From positions 186,001-250,000 of the forward strand of contig NZ_CP102083.1 in assembly GCF_024582715.1 (NCBI RefSeq): a DNA stretch of 64,000 nucleotides. The letters run 5' to 3'. Below the pieces are notes generated by a model, which did no database searches, had not been told where the DNA came from, and saw only the letters and a program-made list of their open reading frames with translations. The translations under genes and the position numbers were made by a program. This document shows positions 12,912 through 27,333 of the stretch, one piece after another. Positions within the stretch are counted from its first letter, which is position 1; each line of letters opens with the position of its first letter. Source of the DNA: Mycoplasma sp. 2045 (GTDB lineage Bacteria > Bacillota_I > Bacilli_A > Mycoplasmatales > Metamycoplasmataceae).

Positions 12912-12952
12912 AAAAAACGAATATGCCTATAAATAAGACATATTCGTTTTTT
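12912..12952 (-). terminator. Terminator of the IS transposase gene
   Basis: The 14-bp stem AAAAAACGAATATG/CATATTCGTTTTTT sits 26 bases beyond the transposase stop, inside the IS end. It can work on both strands and would insulate the element from outside transcription. Confidence 0.8.
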
Positions 12953-12977
12953 ATGTTTCAAAATTACACACATAAAA

Positions 12978-14606
12978 TTAACCAATGCATGCTATAAAAT
13001 CTCTATAAATTTTGATATTTTCCTGATGATGTGGATCTAAATCATTAATTATTTCTTGAATGATTTGACCATTCACTTCTTTTCTAGTGATTGTCATCAT
13101 TCTTAATGAATCAACTAATAAATCAATTGATATTCTTTGAATTTCGCCGTTGTTTTCGTAATATTTTTTCAACTTGTAAAGACAGTATTTAATAGTAACT
13201 AATGCTAAAAAACATAATAAAACATGAGCTAAAATATGATTTTCTTTATGAACATATACCGGTCTAATTTGTAAGGCAGATTTTAACATTCTAAAATTGT
13301 CTTCAACTTTTCACTGTTGCTTGTAAATCTCGTTTGCTTTTTCAGCTGTTAAGTCCATAATGTTGGTTTCAATCATATAAAAACCATCTTGATCAGCTAT
13401 TTTTCTGATCTTTTCATAATTTAATTTGGCTGTTGTTTTTCCTTCAACATCCATATATTTTTTCTTATATTCAGGAACAAGATCACTTAAGCAAATTTCA
13501 CGATTTGTTGATTTTTTGTCTATTTTTGTTAAGAAATTTAACCTTTTAAGTTTATCAAGTGTTTGTTTCGCAGGGCTAAAGTAAACAATTTGCTTTCTCA
13601 TTTGTCCATTAAATCTCTTCTTATTTCAAATCGAATCAACGTATCTTTCTTTTGAAAAGATTTGATTGTCAAACATATAGTCTTTGTCTTTCACAATAAA
13701 TCTTCTGCTTTCTTCATTTAATGTGTCAATTCTTTTTTGGAAAATATATCTAAAACCTTTTTGTTCTAAAAAACGTAAGTTAGCATTGTTATTTATACCT
13801 CTATCAGCAACAATTACTGGATTCGAAATACCATAAAGTTTTTTCATTTCTACAAGAAAATCAATCATTGTTTTGCAATCTGCTGTGTTTCCTGGGAAAA
13901 CTTTATAGTGAAGGGGAATACCATTACTATCAACTGCCATAGCAATTACAATTTGGTCTTCATCATGCTTGCCATCTTTTGAAAATCCTCTTTGTCTAAC
14001 TCCCTCCCTTGTAAAACTTTCAAAATAAACAGTTGTGTTGTCAAAGTGCATAATATTGTTTTTTCTATTGGTTAATTCATTCATTTTGTTAAATAAATTT
14101 TTCAAAATTGCGTTTTTATTCTCCAAAACAGTGTCAAGATAGTTGTAAATTGAAGATTTTTGTACATCAACTTTGTTGATGAAGTCATTCTTGTTTTTAA
14201 ACTGTGAAGAATAACTTCTTGGCAAAATGATGCGAGTCCCAATAACAAATTCAAGAACTTCTTCCAATGATTTATGTCTGTTTTCCGTTAAAACGCTAAA
14301 TAAATCCAGTTCCTTAATCACTTTGTAAATCAAATCAATACCAATATTTTGAACACTTGTTTTTACAGAAGTTGGAGCTAATAGTTCAAAAAAATGTGCT
14401 TTAGCATCTTTTTTGTCTAGATTAACATCAATTTTAGCTGCAATCGGTCTTATATCCTCAATTTTTGATAAATTGTATTTTTCTTTTAAGTCTTCTCAAT
14501 AACCTAAACCTACTTGGCTTCCGTAACCTTTTTTAAAACCTTTTGAAATTGCTAAGACTAAATAGTATTTTCCGTTTTGTTTTTTTCTGCATAAGTTGTA
14601 TTTCAT
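12978..14606 (-). CDS. IS1634-family (IS4-type DDE) transposase
   Basis: The 542-residue transposase spans the element. The DDE residues fit the IS4/IS1634 pattern: Asp189 in MHFDNTTVYF, Asp268 in VIVADRGIN, and Glu435 in a YREN-like segment IYKQQWKVEDNFRM. A helical N-terminal half and a C-terminal HILAHVLLCFLAL segment complete the family layout. Two TGA codons (13311 and 13626 region) are Trp, as is one near residue 37, so the gene is uninterrupted in the mycoplasma code. It starts at the ATG 14606, seven bases after a TATAAT (complement of 14614-14619), with at most a weak ribosome binding site. Confidence 0.93.
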
Positions 14607-14733
14607 ACTCTTTATTATACCATTTTATGTGTGTAATGTAAGTAAAAAAATAAAATTTCTTTTGCTTCATATATCTATAGATATATGGATTAAAAAACGA
14701 CCCTTAAAAAAAGGTCAAACTTGGAAACTCAGG

Positions 14734-15019
14734 AATTGTAAAGTGAGATGCTATAAGCTTAGTTAAACCAAAACAAGAAAAGTAGGCAGAAAATAAAAAA
14801 ACTGTCTACTTTTCTTGTTCTAGTTTGACAGCGGTCGTCTATTTATTTTTTTTAAATTTCAACATTTAATTAAAAACCTCAATATAACTACTGCTAAAAT
14901 GTGTTCGTTATATTGAGGTTTATATTTTTCAATTTAGTTATCTATCAAATTTTGATTTGTTCTTCTTCAGGTAAAAACATTTGATCGTTTTCTTTTAAGT
15001 TATAAGTTTTTGTGAAATC
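14734..15019. repeat. Right copy of the direct repeat flanking the IS element
   Basis: The right copy matches 12603-12886. It is continuous with the rest of the M13 peptidase gene, so it marks the original gene end. It holds the same two hairpins; the one at 14874-14921 is the working terminator of the peptidase. Confidence 0.93.
14874..14921 (-). terminator. Terminator of the M13 peptidase gene
   Basis: The 15-bp stem AAACCTCAATATAAC/GTTATATTGAGGTTT is followed on the minus strand by TTTTTAATT. It lies 20 bases beyond the TAG stop. Confidence 0.85.
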
Positions 15020-16849
15020 TGGATTGTTTAATAAAACAACATTTCCACGTATTTCTGAAGGTGAGTGAACGTCAGATTCCAATCTTCTTTTTGCGCTTCC
15101 TTCCGTGATAATCATTCTTCAAACTCTAGCTCAGTTTTCGAAGAAGTTTTTTGGATTAAAGTCATTTTCAAGTTTAGCTGCTTCAAAGGCACATGAAACT
15201 CCACCGATATCAGCAATGTTTTCAGAAACTGTTAGTTTTCCATTAACTTTTCCATATTTAGTTTCTTTACCATCATACAACTTAATAACAGCGGCAATTT
15301 TTTCGTCAAATTTTACTCTATCATCATCAGTTCATCAGTTGTTTAAGCTTCCATTTTCATCAAATTGTGAACCGTTGTTGTCAAATGCATGTGAGATTTC
15401 GTGAGCAATAACTGCTCCAATTCCTCCATAATTTGCAGATGAAGATTGATTAATATCATAATAAGGAGCTTGTAAAATTGCAGCAGGGAAAACAATGTGA
15501 TTTGCAAATGGATTAAAGTAAGCATTAATTTCTGCAGGAGACATTGATCAATACTTATCATTCTTTAATTGATTGTATTGCGATAAGTTATATTGAGTCT
15601 TAATTGATTCGAAGAATAAAACATTTTCTAAAATGTTTGATCCTTGCTCATAGGTCTTAACAACAAAATCTTTGTAAAATGGTCTGATGATTTCTGGGTA
15701 TCCAACCATAACACCTAATTTGTTCAATTTAGTAATTGCTTTTTTAATTGTTTCTTTTGATAATCATGTGTTTTCTTCCAAGTTTTTCTTATAGACTTCA
15801 ATCATATTAGCGACCATATGTTCTACATCTTTTTTGGCTTTCTCTCCAAAGAAATGTTTTGCATAGTACATACCTAATGGTTCTTTGAAATATTTAGTAG
15901 CTAAATCATAAGCGAACATTTCTAAATCTCTTGGTTTTTGGATTGAGTAAATTGCATTTTTAAATTCTGTTGCTTTAATTCTTGTTTCTTCATCTAAATA
16001 TGAAGCTGCAAAAATTAAGTTTTTAATAAAGAATAATGCTTTGTATTCTTCGAATGTTTCGCTATTGAAAATATTGTTTAAGTTTTCAATAAATTTAACG
16101 TTTGAACAAGGTATCATTTCAACTTTTTGGCCTACTAATTGCTCTGCAATGTTTGGAATATTAAAAATTGAACTTTTATCGGTATATCATGAAATTTCTT
16201 TAGGGTTGTATAATGAAACATAATCAGCCTTTTGAACATCTGAAAGAACATAATCTTTAATTTTTAAATCAAAAGCAATAGCTTTATTAATTAAATCATT
16301 TGATTTTCTTTCATCAAATCCGTATTTTTGTAATAAATCAAAAACCATATTAATTCATACAGTCATTAATCTATTTGCTTCTTGTTCATTTTCATATGTT
16401 TCTTTTGAAGGTAAAATTAAGCTAAATTCATCAAGTCATAAAACTTGTAATTTATTATTTTTAAAATCTTCTCCAACACCAAAAGATAAAGGTAAAGATA
16501 CATATCTATTATTAAAGTAATCAAAATTTGAAGCAAGTTGATCAAATGATTTTAATTCTTCAATATTTTTAAGAAAATCTTTAGCCGGTTTTATTCCGAT
16601 TTCTTTTCTTTTATCTTTATCAATAATCATTTTGTAAAATTCAACATACTGCTTCATCATAGGATCATTAGGTAATTCTTTTTGACCATTAGCTCACTGA
16701 ACTGTTAAGTCTTTAAGTAATTTTTCTAATTTAATATCTAATTCACCGAATGCTGACATTGATGATCTATCTGATGGAATTGTGGCAGTATTTAATCATT
16801 CATAATTAACGTATTCATAAAAATTATCTTCTAATCTAGGTTTTGACAT
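14942..16849 (-). CDS. pepO: M13-family (neprilysin/PepO) zinc endopeptidase
   Basis: The 635-residue zinc metallopeptidase of the gluzincin clan has no signal peptide, so it is probably cytosolic and degrades imported oligopeptides. The zinc-binding HExxH is HEISH at residues 483-487 within AVIAHEISHAFDNNG, and the third ligand is Glu543 in ENIADIGG. The substrate-binding NAYFNP is at about residue 440. The family's usual W terminus (here EQIKIW) is present, with the final Trp coded TGA just before TAG. The ATG at 16849 has AAGGAG upstream. The IS insertion duplicated the gene's last 78 bases but left this copy complete. Confidence 0.93.
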
Positions 16850-16904
16850 TTTAACTCCTTATAATTTTCTTTTTATTATATAGCAATTAGAGTTTTTTAA
16901 ATAA

Positions 16905-16927
16905 AAACCACCAAAAATTGGTGGCAC
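16905..16927 (-). terminator. Terminator of the small conserved gene upstream of pepO
   Basis: A 7-bp stem CCACCAA/TTGGTGG with a three-base loop is followed on the minus strand by TTTTTATTT. It separates the gene at 16966 from pepO. Confidence 0.75.
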
Positions 16928-16965
16928 ATATCTATAAAACTAATATATAAATTCTATTTAATAAA

Positions 16966-17181
16966 TTAAACAACTTTAACTGAAACTTCTTTAGAATGTG
17001 ATTTACCTTCCAAATTGTTTCTTTCTATATGGAATATTTCAATTTTTTCATTTCCCTTAGTGTGTAATCCGTGTTTTTGACCACGGCGAAATCCTTTAAT
17101 TTGACCTTCTAATTCGTCAATTGTGTTAGCTTGTGCAATAACTTCACCACTAGCTACTAATTTTGCTTTGTATTTGTACAT
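16966..17181 (-). CDS. Small basic conserved protein of unknown function
   Basis: The 71-residue basic protein starts MYKYKAKLVASGEVIAQANT and contains a charged middle FRRGQKHGLHTKGNEKIEIF. It has no signal peptide or membrane segment. The ATG at 17181 has a strong GGAGG five bases upstream, so the GTG at 17187 is rejected. I do not recognise a family function. The regular strand-helix-strand pattern suggests a compact alpha-beta domain that might bind nucleic acid, given its many Lys and His residues. Confidence 0.7.
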   Translation of the reverse strand: MYKYKAKLVASGEVIAQANTIDELEGQIKGFRRGQKHGLHTKGNEKIEIFHIERNNLEGKSHSKEVSVKVV

Positions 17182-17262
17182 AAGCACCTCCGATTTCTTA
17201 CACTTTTATTCTATAACTTTTTGAGATCAAGTTATCAAAAATTTAATATTTTCTAGTAAATT

Positions 17263-17278
17263 TTTCACATTTATGAAA
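17263..17278. promoter_or_regulatory. Palindrome-like element TTTCACATTTATGAAA
   Basis: A TTTCA/TGAAA inverted repeat resembles the elements at 4061-4077 and 7737-7755. It lies 57 bases before the metalloprotease start, roughly in the -35 area of the TATGAT box at 17323. Confidence 0.4.
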
Positions 17279-17322
17279 AAAATAATTACAACACTTCTTA
17301 TCTTATTTTAAGATAAAAAGTG

Positions 17323-17328
17323 TATGAT
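17323..17328 (+). promoter_or_regulatory. -10 box TATGAT six bases before an ATG
   Basis: TATGAT ends six bases before the ATG at 17335, and no ribosome binding site lies between them. The transcript is predicted to be leaderless. Confidence 0.55.
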
Positions 17329-17334
17329 TTAAAC

Positions 17335-19515
17335 ATGACAAAATTACGTAAATCTTTATTGTTTTTAACTGGTTCAATCTTAGGTCTAGGAACACTTGTG
17401 ACTAATTCATGCAGTTTTCTAGATATTTTTAAATCTTCTGGAAATGGTGATAAAAAACAAGTTAATAAAGTTAAATTAAGATTTACAAATTACACACATC
17501 CTACAATTGCAGCTTCTAATGTAGTCTCAATTAACAATAAAGAATTTATGAAAACTTCATCAAAAAGTAATGATGAAGTTAGTCAATTATTAAATAGATT
17601 TGAAACTGAAAAAAATAATGTGCACGAATATGAAGAAACTAATGGAACCTGCTATTTTGAATACATAGATCCGTACACAAATGTGACCTTTAGAGACTAT
17701 GCATATTATGTTAGTGCAGACAAAAGTGAACGTAGATATTTATTAGGTCCTCAAGGTTTAGTTTTATATGCTCATGAATTTAAAAGAAAAATTCCATTCA
17801 GTACTGAAGTTTTTGATCTTGAAGCTATAAATATAAATAATTTTAGTGTAATAGATAATACTGCAAACGGATTATATATTCCAAATATTAAAAATATCTT
17901 TATTAATGGTTTCTTTTTTTGTGAATCAGGAATGAGCCTTTATGAAATTATTGCTTATATGATGCAAACAACATTCCACGAATATATGCACCATTGAGCA
18001 AACTCATATGCAGAAATTGCATTTAAAAAAGATGTACTTGCAAAATATTATAGTTTTGAAAATGATGATTCACATTTAGTTAACCCATCAATTATTTATT
18101 ATTCACCTGGAACAACAATTAAAGATCAGCATAATCATCTTTACATTCAATATTGAAATAAATCGTTTGTTGATTCATTTCAATATTTATTAAACTATGA
18201 TGTAACTTCAAAATCAAAAATCTCTGATGAAACTTGAGAAATATTAAGAGCAGATAATGACAAAAAAAATAGTTTTATTCATAATGTTTTTAGTCCAAAA
18301 GATATTTGAGATCTTTCAAACGGAAAACCAAGCAATCCTGATGTAATTGAACTTAATAAAAAATTAAAAGAACATTCAAAATTGTATTATTCACCTGATA
18401 CAAAGTTCGGTCTTTCATCAAATAATATTCGCTACTATTATTCATTGACTGAATTAGTTCCTAGAGAATATTTGAAATATGGTTTTGAACCTTACTTTAA
18501 TATAAATTTACCAAATCCAATTGGTCCTGCTATAGAAGATTCAAGAAATAAAGGCCAAGATATCTTTACAATGAGTTATTTTAGCTATGCTCATATCGAC
18601 AAAACATCTTCATCCACAACTTACACAATTTCACCAACATCTTTAGCTGATGATATGAGTAAAGTTTTCTTGAATAATTTTGATTCACAATATAGACAAG
18701 GATGATACATACAAGGTGATTTGACAATTCAAGAAAATTCAAACAGAACAAGAACTTATAAAAATCAATCTTCAATTCTTCTGCCAACAACACCTTTTGC
18801 TTTATCTGAATATCAACCTCAAGTAGGATATAGAACTAAAACTGAATATTTAAATCTTCAGAAAATAAAACAAGATAAATCAGTTGATTTTTACAAATTA
18901 TTTTTAGATACAATGGGTTATGGAAAAACTATTTCACAACTATATTATGATAATACTGGATGAAAATGAATTGATTCAGAGCATTCACAAATTGAAAATA
19001 ATGAAGCAAATCAACATAAAATCAAATTAAGTGGTTACTTAGATTCAAATGAGTACACAGGGTTTGTCTTTGTTAATCCAGATAATAATCAAGTTACTGC
19101 AACGTCAAAAATTAAATACTTAGATACATTCAATTTTTTTGGTCACAAAAATTTTGATAAAGGTGCATTATTATCAAATTCATTAACATCAGAACAAGCT
19201 CAGCAAAGAGAAGAGCAATTAAATAATAGAATTTATCCAAATTCATTAAATGAATATACAAACACTTTATTTATTCCATATATTTCAGAAGATTTCATTA
19301 CAAAACCAAGTAACAATTCAGTTATTTATTTATGAAAAGATTTAAATAACAATAATATTGCTGAAGAAAATGAAATTTTAATCGAAAAAGAAATAACACT
19401 TCCTGAAAATAGATGAGTAACGACAGCAAGATCAACAAAAAATCAAAATGTTTACAATATAATAAAAACTACAGATAATAAAGTTAAATTAGATTTTCAT
19501 AAATTATTTACATAG
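17335..19515 (+). CDS. Surface metalloprotease lipoprotein (MYPU_1760 type)
   Basis: The 726-residue lipoprotein has signal MTKLRKSLLFLTGSILGLG and lipobox TNSC (Cys26). It contains an HExxH zinc motif, HEYMHH at 215-220 in QTTFHEYMHHW, followed by a long region rich in aromatic residues. The pattern agrees with a mycoplasma family annotated as MYPU_1760 metalloproteases, which are likely to cut extracellular proteins. The third zinc ligand is not obvious. The ATG at 17335 follows a TATGAT box by six bases without a Shine-Dalgarno; a GTG at 17320 overlaps that promoter and is rejected. Several tryptophans are TGA. The DUF402 gene follows 33 bases downstream. Confidence 0.82.
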
Positions 19516-19548
19516 TTAAGATATTCACAAGCAAACAGAAAGGAATTT

Positions 19549-20196
19549 ATGCTATGAGATTTTTCTAAATTAAAAGTTGGACAAATGATTAATGTTCAAG
19601 CTTATAAACATAATGGTCATCTTTATAGACAATGAAATTCTGTAAAAGTAATTTTTCATAATAAGAGACATATTGTTTTATTTTTAAAAAACACTAAAGT
19701 GGCTGAATATGAAAGAGATGTAAATGGGTGAAGATATAAAGAAAATGCAATTTGATTTATTCCGAAAGATTCAATGTACAATGCAATTGTTCTTTTAAAA
19801 GAAAGTGGTTCTTATTATTATATAAACCTTGCATCACGTCCAATTTTTGAAGATGACACGCTTAAATTTATTGATTATGATTTAGACATAAAATGTTATC
19901 CAGATAAAGAATTGCAAATTGTTGATAGAGAAGAATTTGCTGAACATTCAAAAGAGATGAAATATCCCGAATCATTAAGGAAGACTATTTATGATGAAAT
20001 TAAAGACATCATTTCTTTATATAATGATTATGAATATTTCTTTTCAGACGAAGTTATTGCATACTATTTAAAAGTTTTATATGATGATAAATTAATAACA
20101 GAGAAAACATATAATAAATTATTAGACACTAATAATAGAAGAAAATACAATGAAGAAACTTCGATGTTTGCTGATATTTCAAAAATATACAAATAA
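19549..20196 (+). CDS. DUF402 protein (YgaC-like nucleoside di/triphosphatase fold)
   Basis: The 215-residue cytosolic protein begins MLWDFSKLKVGQMINVQAYKH, with the DUF402 pattern: an N-terminal barrel, then a core containing YNAIVLLKESGSYYYINLAS and FIDYDLDIKCYPDKE. The acidic DYDLD and D/E residues match the metal-binding face seen in Firmicute homologues that hydrolyse nucleoside phosphates. The enzymatic role is transferred from the family. The ATG at 19549 has AAAGGA upstream. It ends just before the rRNA operon and has its own strong terminator. Confidence 0.8.
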
Positions 20197-20207
20197 CAAA
20201 AACTTTA

Positions 20208-20247
20208 ATACTGTCCATTAAACTATAATGTGGATAGTATTTTTTTA
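20208..20247 (+). terminator. Terminator before the rRNA operon
   Basis: A 10-bp stem ATACTGTCCA/TGGATAGTAT with one wobble is followed by seven T. Confidence 0.85.
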
Positions 20248-20290
20248 ATCAAAAGTTCAAATAAAAAATTCGAAAAAAATTTTTAAAAAA

Positions 20291-20319
20291 ACTTTGAATA
20301 AAAAAAATAGTGTTATAAT
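20291..20319 (+). promoter_or_regulatory. rRNA operon promoter
   Basis: A consensus TATAAT at 20314-20319 is preceded by long A and T tracts (20262-20309). TTGAAT at 20294 is only 14 bases upstream, so the -35 is uncertain; the A-tracts may act as an UP element. Transcription should begin near 20326, giving a leader of about 60 bases before the 16S. Confidence 0.7.
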
Positions 20320-20351
20320 ATTCATGCTTTTGATAGCAAAGAAGTTCTTTG

Positions 20352-20378
20352 AAAACTAGATATATACAAGACATGACA
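20352..20378 (+). other. 16S rRNA processing stem, 5' arm
   Basis: AAAACTAGATATAT (20352-20365) and CATGACA (20372-20378) pair with 21963-21976 and 21956-21962, which flank the 16S gene on the other side. A six-base bulge lies in this arm. The paired arms form the stem expected to be cut by RNase III. Confidence 0.85.
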
Positions 20379-20385
20379 AGTCAAT

Positions 20386-21896
<1,511 letters not shown>

Positions 21897-21955
21897 TACG
21901 GAGTACAATCAGCAATTTTATATTGCTATTCTAAATCTTTTATTACGATAATTTT

Positions 21956-21976
21956 TGTCATGATATATCTAGTTTT
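21956..21976 (+). other. 16S rRNA processing stem, 3' arm
   Basis: The continuous 21-base arm is complementary to 20352-20378, apart from the bulge there. Confidence 0.85.
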
Positions 21977-21996
21977 GAGAGAATTTCTCTCTAATG

Positions 21997-22019
21997 TTCT
22001 TTGAAAACTGAATAGTTAT
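21997..22019 (+). other. 23S rRNA processing stem, 5' arm
   Basis: A perfect 23-base complement of 25073-25095 brackets the 23S gene. Its TTCTTTGAAAACT start also occurs in the 16S leader at 20346-20358, so both precursors share this motif. The spacer between 16S and 23S (about 260 bases) carries no tRNA. Confidence 0.88.
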
Positions 22020-22157
22020 AAAGATATTAATATAACAACGACATCAAAAATAAATTAAAGTCAATTTGTTTTGGATACCGAGTTATGAATTATTAGAAAT
22101 AATAATTTATTAAAATGTCTTTGAATACATCAACAATAATAGGTTATATTGTTACAA

Positions 22158-25030
<2,873 letters not shown>

Positions 25031-25072
25031 AGTATATTAAGATGTATTCAGACATTTTAATGAATTATTAAA

Positions 25073-25095
25073 ATAACTATTCAGTTTTCAAAGAA
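25073..25095 (+). other. 23S rRNA processing stem, 3' arm
   Basis: A perfect 23-base complement of 21997-22019. Confidence 0.88.
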
Positions 25096-25100
25096 TATTT

Positions 25101-25123
25101 AACACCTTTAATGGTGTTTTTTT
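25101..25123 (+). terminator. rRNA operon terminator
   Basis: AACACC/GGTGTT stem with a six-base loop and a run of seven T. It closes the operon without a 5S gene. Confidence 0.85.
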
Positions 25124-25140
25124 ATTTTATTAAAAAATAT

Positions 25141-25146
25141 TATAAT
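25141..25146 (+). promoter_or_regulatory. -10 box TATAAT eight bases before an ATG
   Basis: Perfect TATAAT ends eight bases before the ATG at 25155, with no ribosome binding site between. A leaderless transcript is predicted. Confidence 0.6.
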
Positions 25147-25154
25147 TTTAATAT

Positions 25155-26951
25155 ATGACAAAAACAAAAAGAACAAATATTTCTAAAAGAAACATAAAAA
25201 GACGCCAACAATGGCATCTTAAGTTAAAGAAAGATAAAGAATTAAGCAAAATTTATTTATGCAGAAGGCAAATAGGTAATGTGATTAATGCATCAAATAC
25301 CCTTGTATTGAAGTTGACAAATGAAGAATTATCATCTGAATTTGAGAATAAAATTGAAAAAGTAAATAAAGAATTGAAGAAATTCATTTATTTTCAAGAT
25401 GTAAAATTTATTTTATATTTTGTGAAACAAAGATTAGAATTAATAAATAAAGATAATGATAAGTTATCATATAAATTTATAGGTTTCGATTTATTTGATA
25501 TTTTGTTTAAAGAAATGAGATTACTATTCAAAACAAAAGATATAGATCATAAATGATTTTACAAAGTCATAACAGACACTATTTCTAATAAAATATCAAA
25601 TATTGATTTACTTAATGAAAAAATTTCAAAATATAATCCTACAAATACTAATGATGAGTTCATTAATGACATTTTATTTGAGAAAGTAAATCAAAATAAA
25701 GAAATTATTTTGCAAAATTTAAATAGATTTGTTCATAACTTCACAAAAAGAGACAGAATTCACAAATTCAATAAATATATTTACTTACATATTACAAATA
25801 TTACAGAAAAGCATTTTAAAAATAAGAAATTTATTTTCAATAATTTAAATCAAATGATAAAAACATCAGATGAACATTACACCATAATAACACATACAAA
25901 TTGAGTAGGTATACCTATTAACGTCTTCTTATTCAAACATCTTCCTTATGCAGATAAAGATAAACTAATTTTAGATACTATTCAGTTATATAAAAGAGAT
26001 GATAAAAGTATTTCAGTTATTCCTTATGATTGACCTCTTGATATTGAGTGCTTATCAAGTAAAAGTAAGGAGCTTAATAAGTCAGTCGCTAAATATATTA
26101 TGTATTCTAAAAATATATTTACTGAAAAATTAAATGACCATTACAAAAAGAGAATAAATACAGTTTGATCTAGAGTTTTTAGTAGAAAAGATAGTAATAA
26201 AGTAAATATTATTTCTAAGAAACCATTGAATCGTCTAAATTACTTATACATAGAAAGTTCTAAAGATAAAGTCAATATAGATAAACAGGATTTAATTTAT
26301 TTCAACAAATTGATAAATTTCGTAGAAAATAGGGATGACAATTTTGATGTAAGTAGTTTAAATAATATTGAATCAGATGAATATTATGAAAAGGAAATGA
26401 AATATTCAAAAATTAAGAATATCATCAATGTAAAAGATGGTTATGAAGCTCCAAAATTATGAGAGAAAATTCGCAGAGATAATAAAAATTTAGGATTACA
26501 TTTTGCTTTTACAAATTTCAAAATACCTAAAAAGAAAGATTTAATAGATATATTAAAAAATGATGTAGATAACTATGAAAATAGTCAAATGATGAATATA
26601 TTGATAAGTAGTTATAAAAAGTTTCTGAAATCATTTGAAGATATGAATGGATTTCTATTTACTAATTTAATAGCTATCTCAATAATTAAAATATTAAAAT
26701 ATATAATAAACTTATTTATTCGTTCAAATCCATATTGTATTTGTGATGAATTTAGTACATCGGAAATTTTACAATTAATTATATTTAATGAAACTAACAA
26801 ATTTAGTAGTGAGATCAAATATAACCTTCAGAATTCGAAAGAAGATGATGTATTCTTTAACTTTTTAAACAAATATGATCAGTTCGCAAAAATCTTGAAA
26901 TCAGCATTAATCCAAGAAGAAAGTGATGATACTAATACACCTATTACATAG
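25155..26951 (+). CDS. Large Lys/Asn-rich cytosolic protein of unknown function
   Basis: The 598-residue protein has a strongly basic N-terminus (MTKTKRTNISKRNIKRRQQW) and is rich in Lys, Asn, Asp and Ile. It lacks a signal peptide or clear membrane segment, though ISIIKILKYIINLFI near residue 515 is hydrophobic. Predicted structure is almost all helical. The frame is continuous only with TGA as Trp (25554, 25902, 26037 and 26460 region). I recognise no domain. It sits alone between the rRNA terminator and acpS. The very poor codon range and lack of relatives in memory suggest a lineage-specific gene. Confidence 0.7.
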
Positions 26952-26993
26952 GTAAAAAAGTCTATTTTATACTCCTTTTATCAAATAATTTTA

Positions 26994-26999
26994 TATAAT
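26994..26999 (+). promoter_or_regulatory. -10 box TATAAT seven bases before acpS
   Basis: Perfect TATAAT ends seven bases before the acpS ATG at 27007; no Shine-Dalgarno is present. Predicted leaderless start of the acpS-plsC-scpAB operon. Confidence 0.6.
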
Positions 27000-27006
27000 A
27001 TAAAAC

Positions 27007-27333
27007 ATGTTCAAAATAGGTGTGGATGCAACTAATATTAATAGATTTATTAATAAAAAAACATCTTTTATAAATAGAGTTTTATCAACGCATGAATTAG
27101 CAGAATATAACCAAATAACTGATCAAAATTTGAAAGCTAAATTTCTTGCCAGAGCATGAGCTATTAAAGAATCTATTTACAAAATTGATAATAGCTACAT
27201 CGATTTTCGCAATATTGATTTAGTTAAAAAAAACAATATTTGAGAATTTAAAAACTTCTGTATTTCTATCACATATGTTGATAATTTAGTTATTTCCGTT
27301 GCTATTTCTAAGGAGAAAAATGAAAAAATATAA
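27007..27333 (+). CDS. acpS: Holo-acyl-carrier-protein synthase
   Basis: This enzyme transfers 4'-phosphopantetheine from CoA to acyl carrier protein. The 108-residue product has the family's two signatures: the N-terminal GVDATNINRF (Mg-binding Asp at residue 7) and FLARAWAIKESIYKI, the equivalent of F-A-x-(R/K)xxxKEA. The length is typical. Internal TGA codons encode Trp, as in RAWAIKE. It overlaps plsC by 14 bases, which indicates translational coupling. Confidence 0.9.

Larger units (their letters stand above)
12887..14733 (-). mobile_element. IS1634-type insertion sequence, 1847 bp
   Basis: The terminal inverted repeats match over the first 18 bases with one mismatch: CCCGAGTTTCCAAGTTTGA on the left and CCTGAGTTTCCAAGTTTGA on the complement of the right end. 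Inside lies one full-length transposase gene on the minus strand with its own terminator (12912-12952) and promoter box. The element sits between 284/286-bp direct repeats. Unusually long, variable target duplications are the known hallmark of IS1634, which agrees with the transposase family. The element looks intact and recent. Confidence 0.9.

Noticed and set aside
15105-16223. Plus-strand open frames of 60-99 codons
   Set aside because: They are antisense to the M13 peptidase gene, which has complete catalytic motifs; codon pattern and lack of start signals mark them as shadows.
25031-25154. A 5S rRNA gene after 23S
   Set aside because: Only the 23S processing arm and a terminator fit in the 120 bases; no 5S-like sequence is visible.
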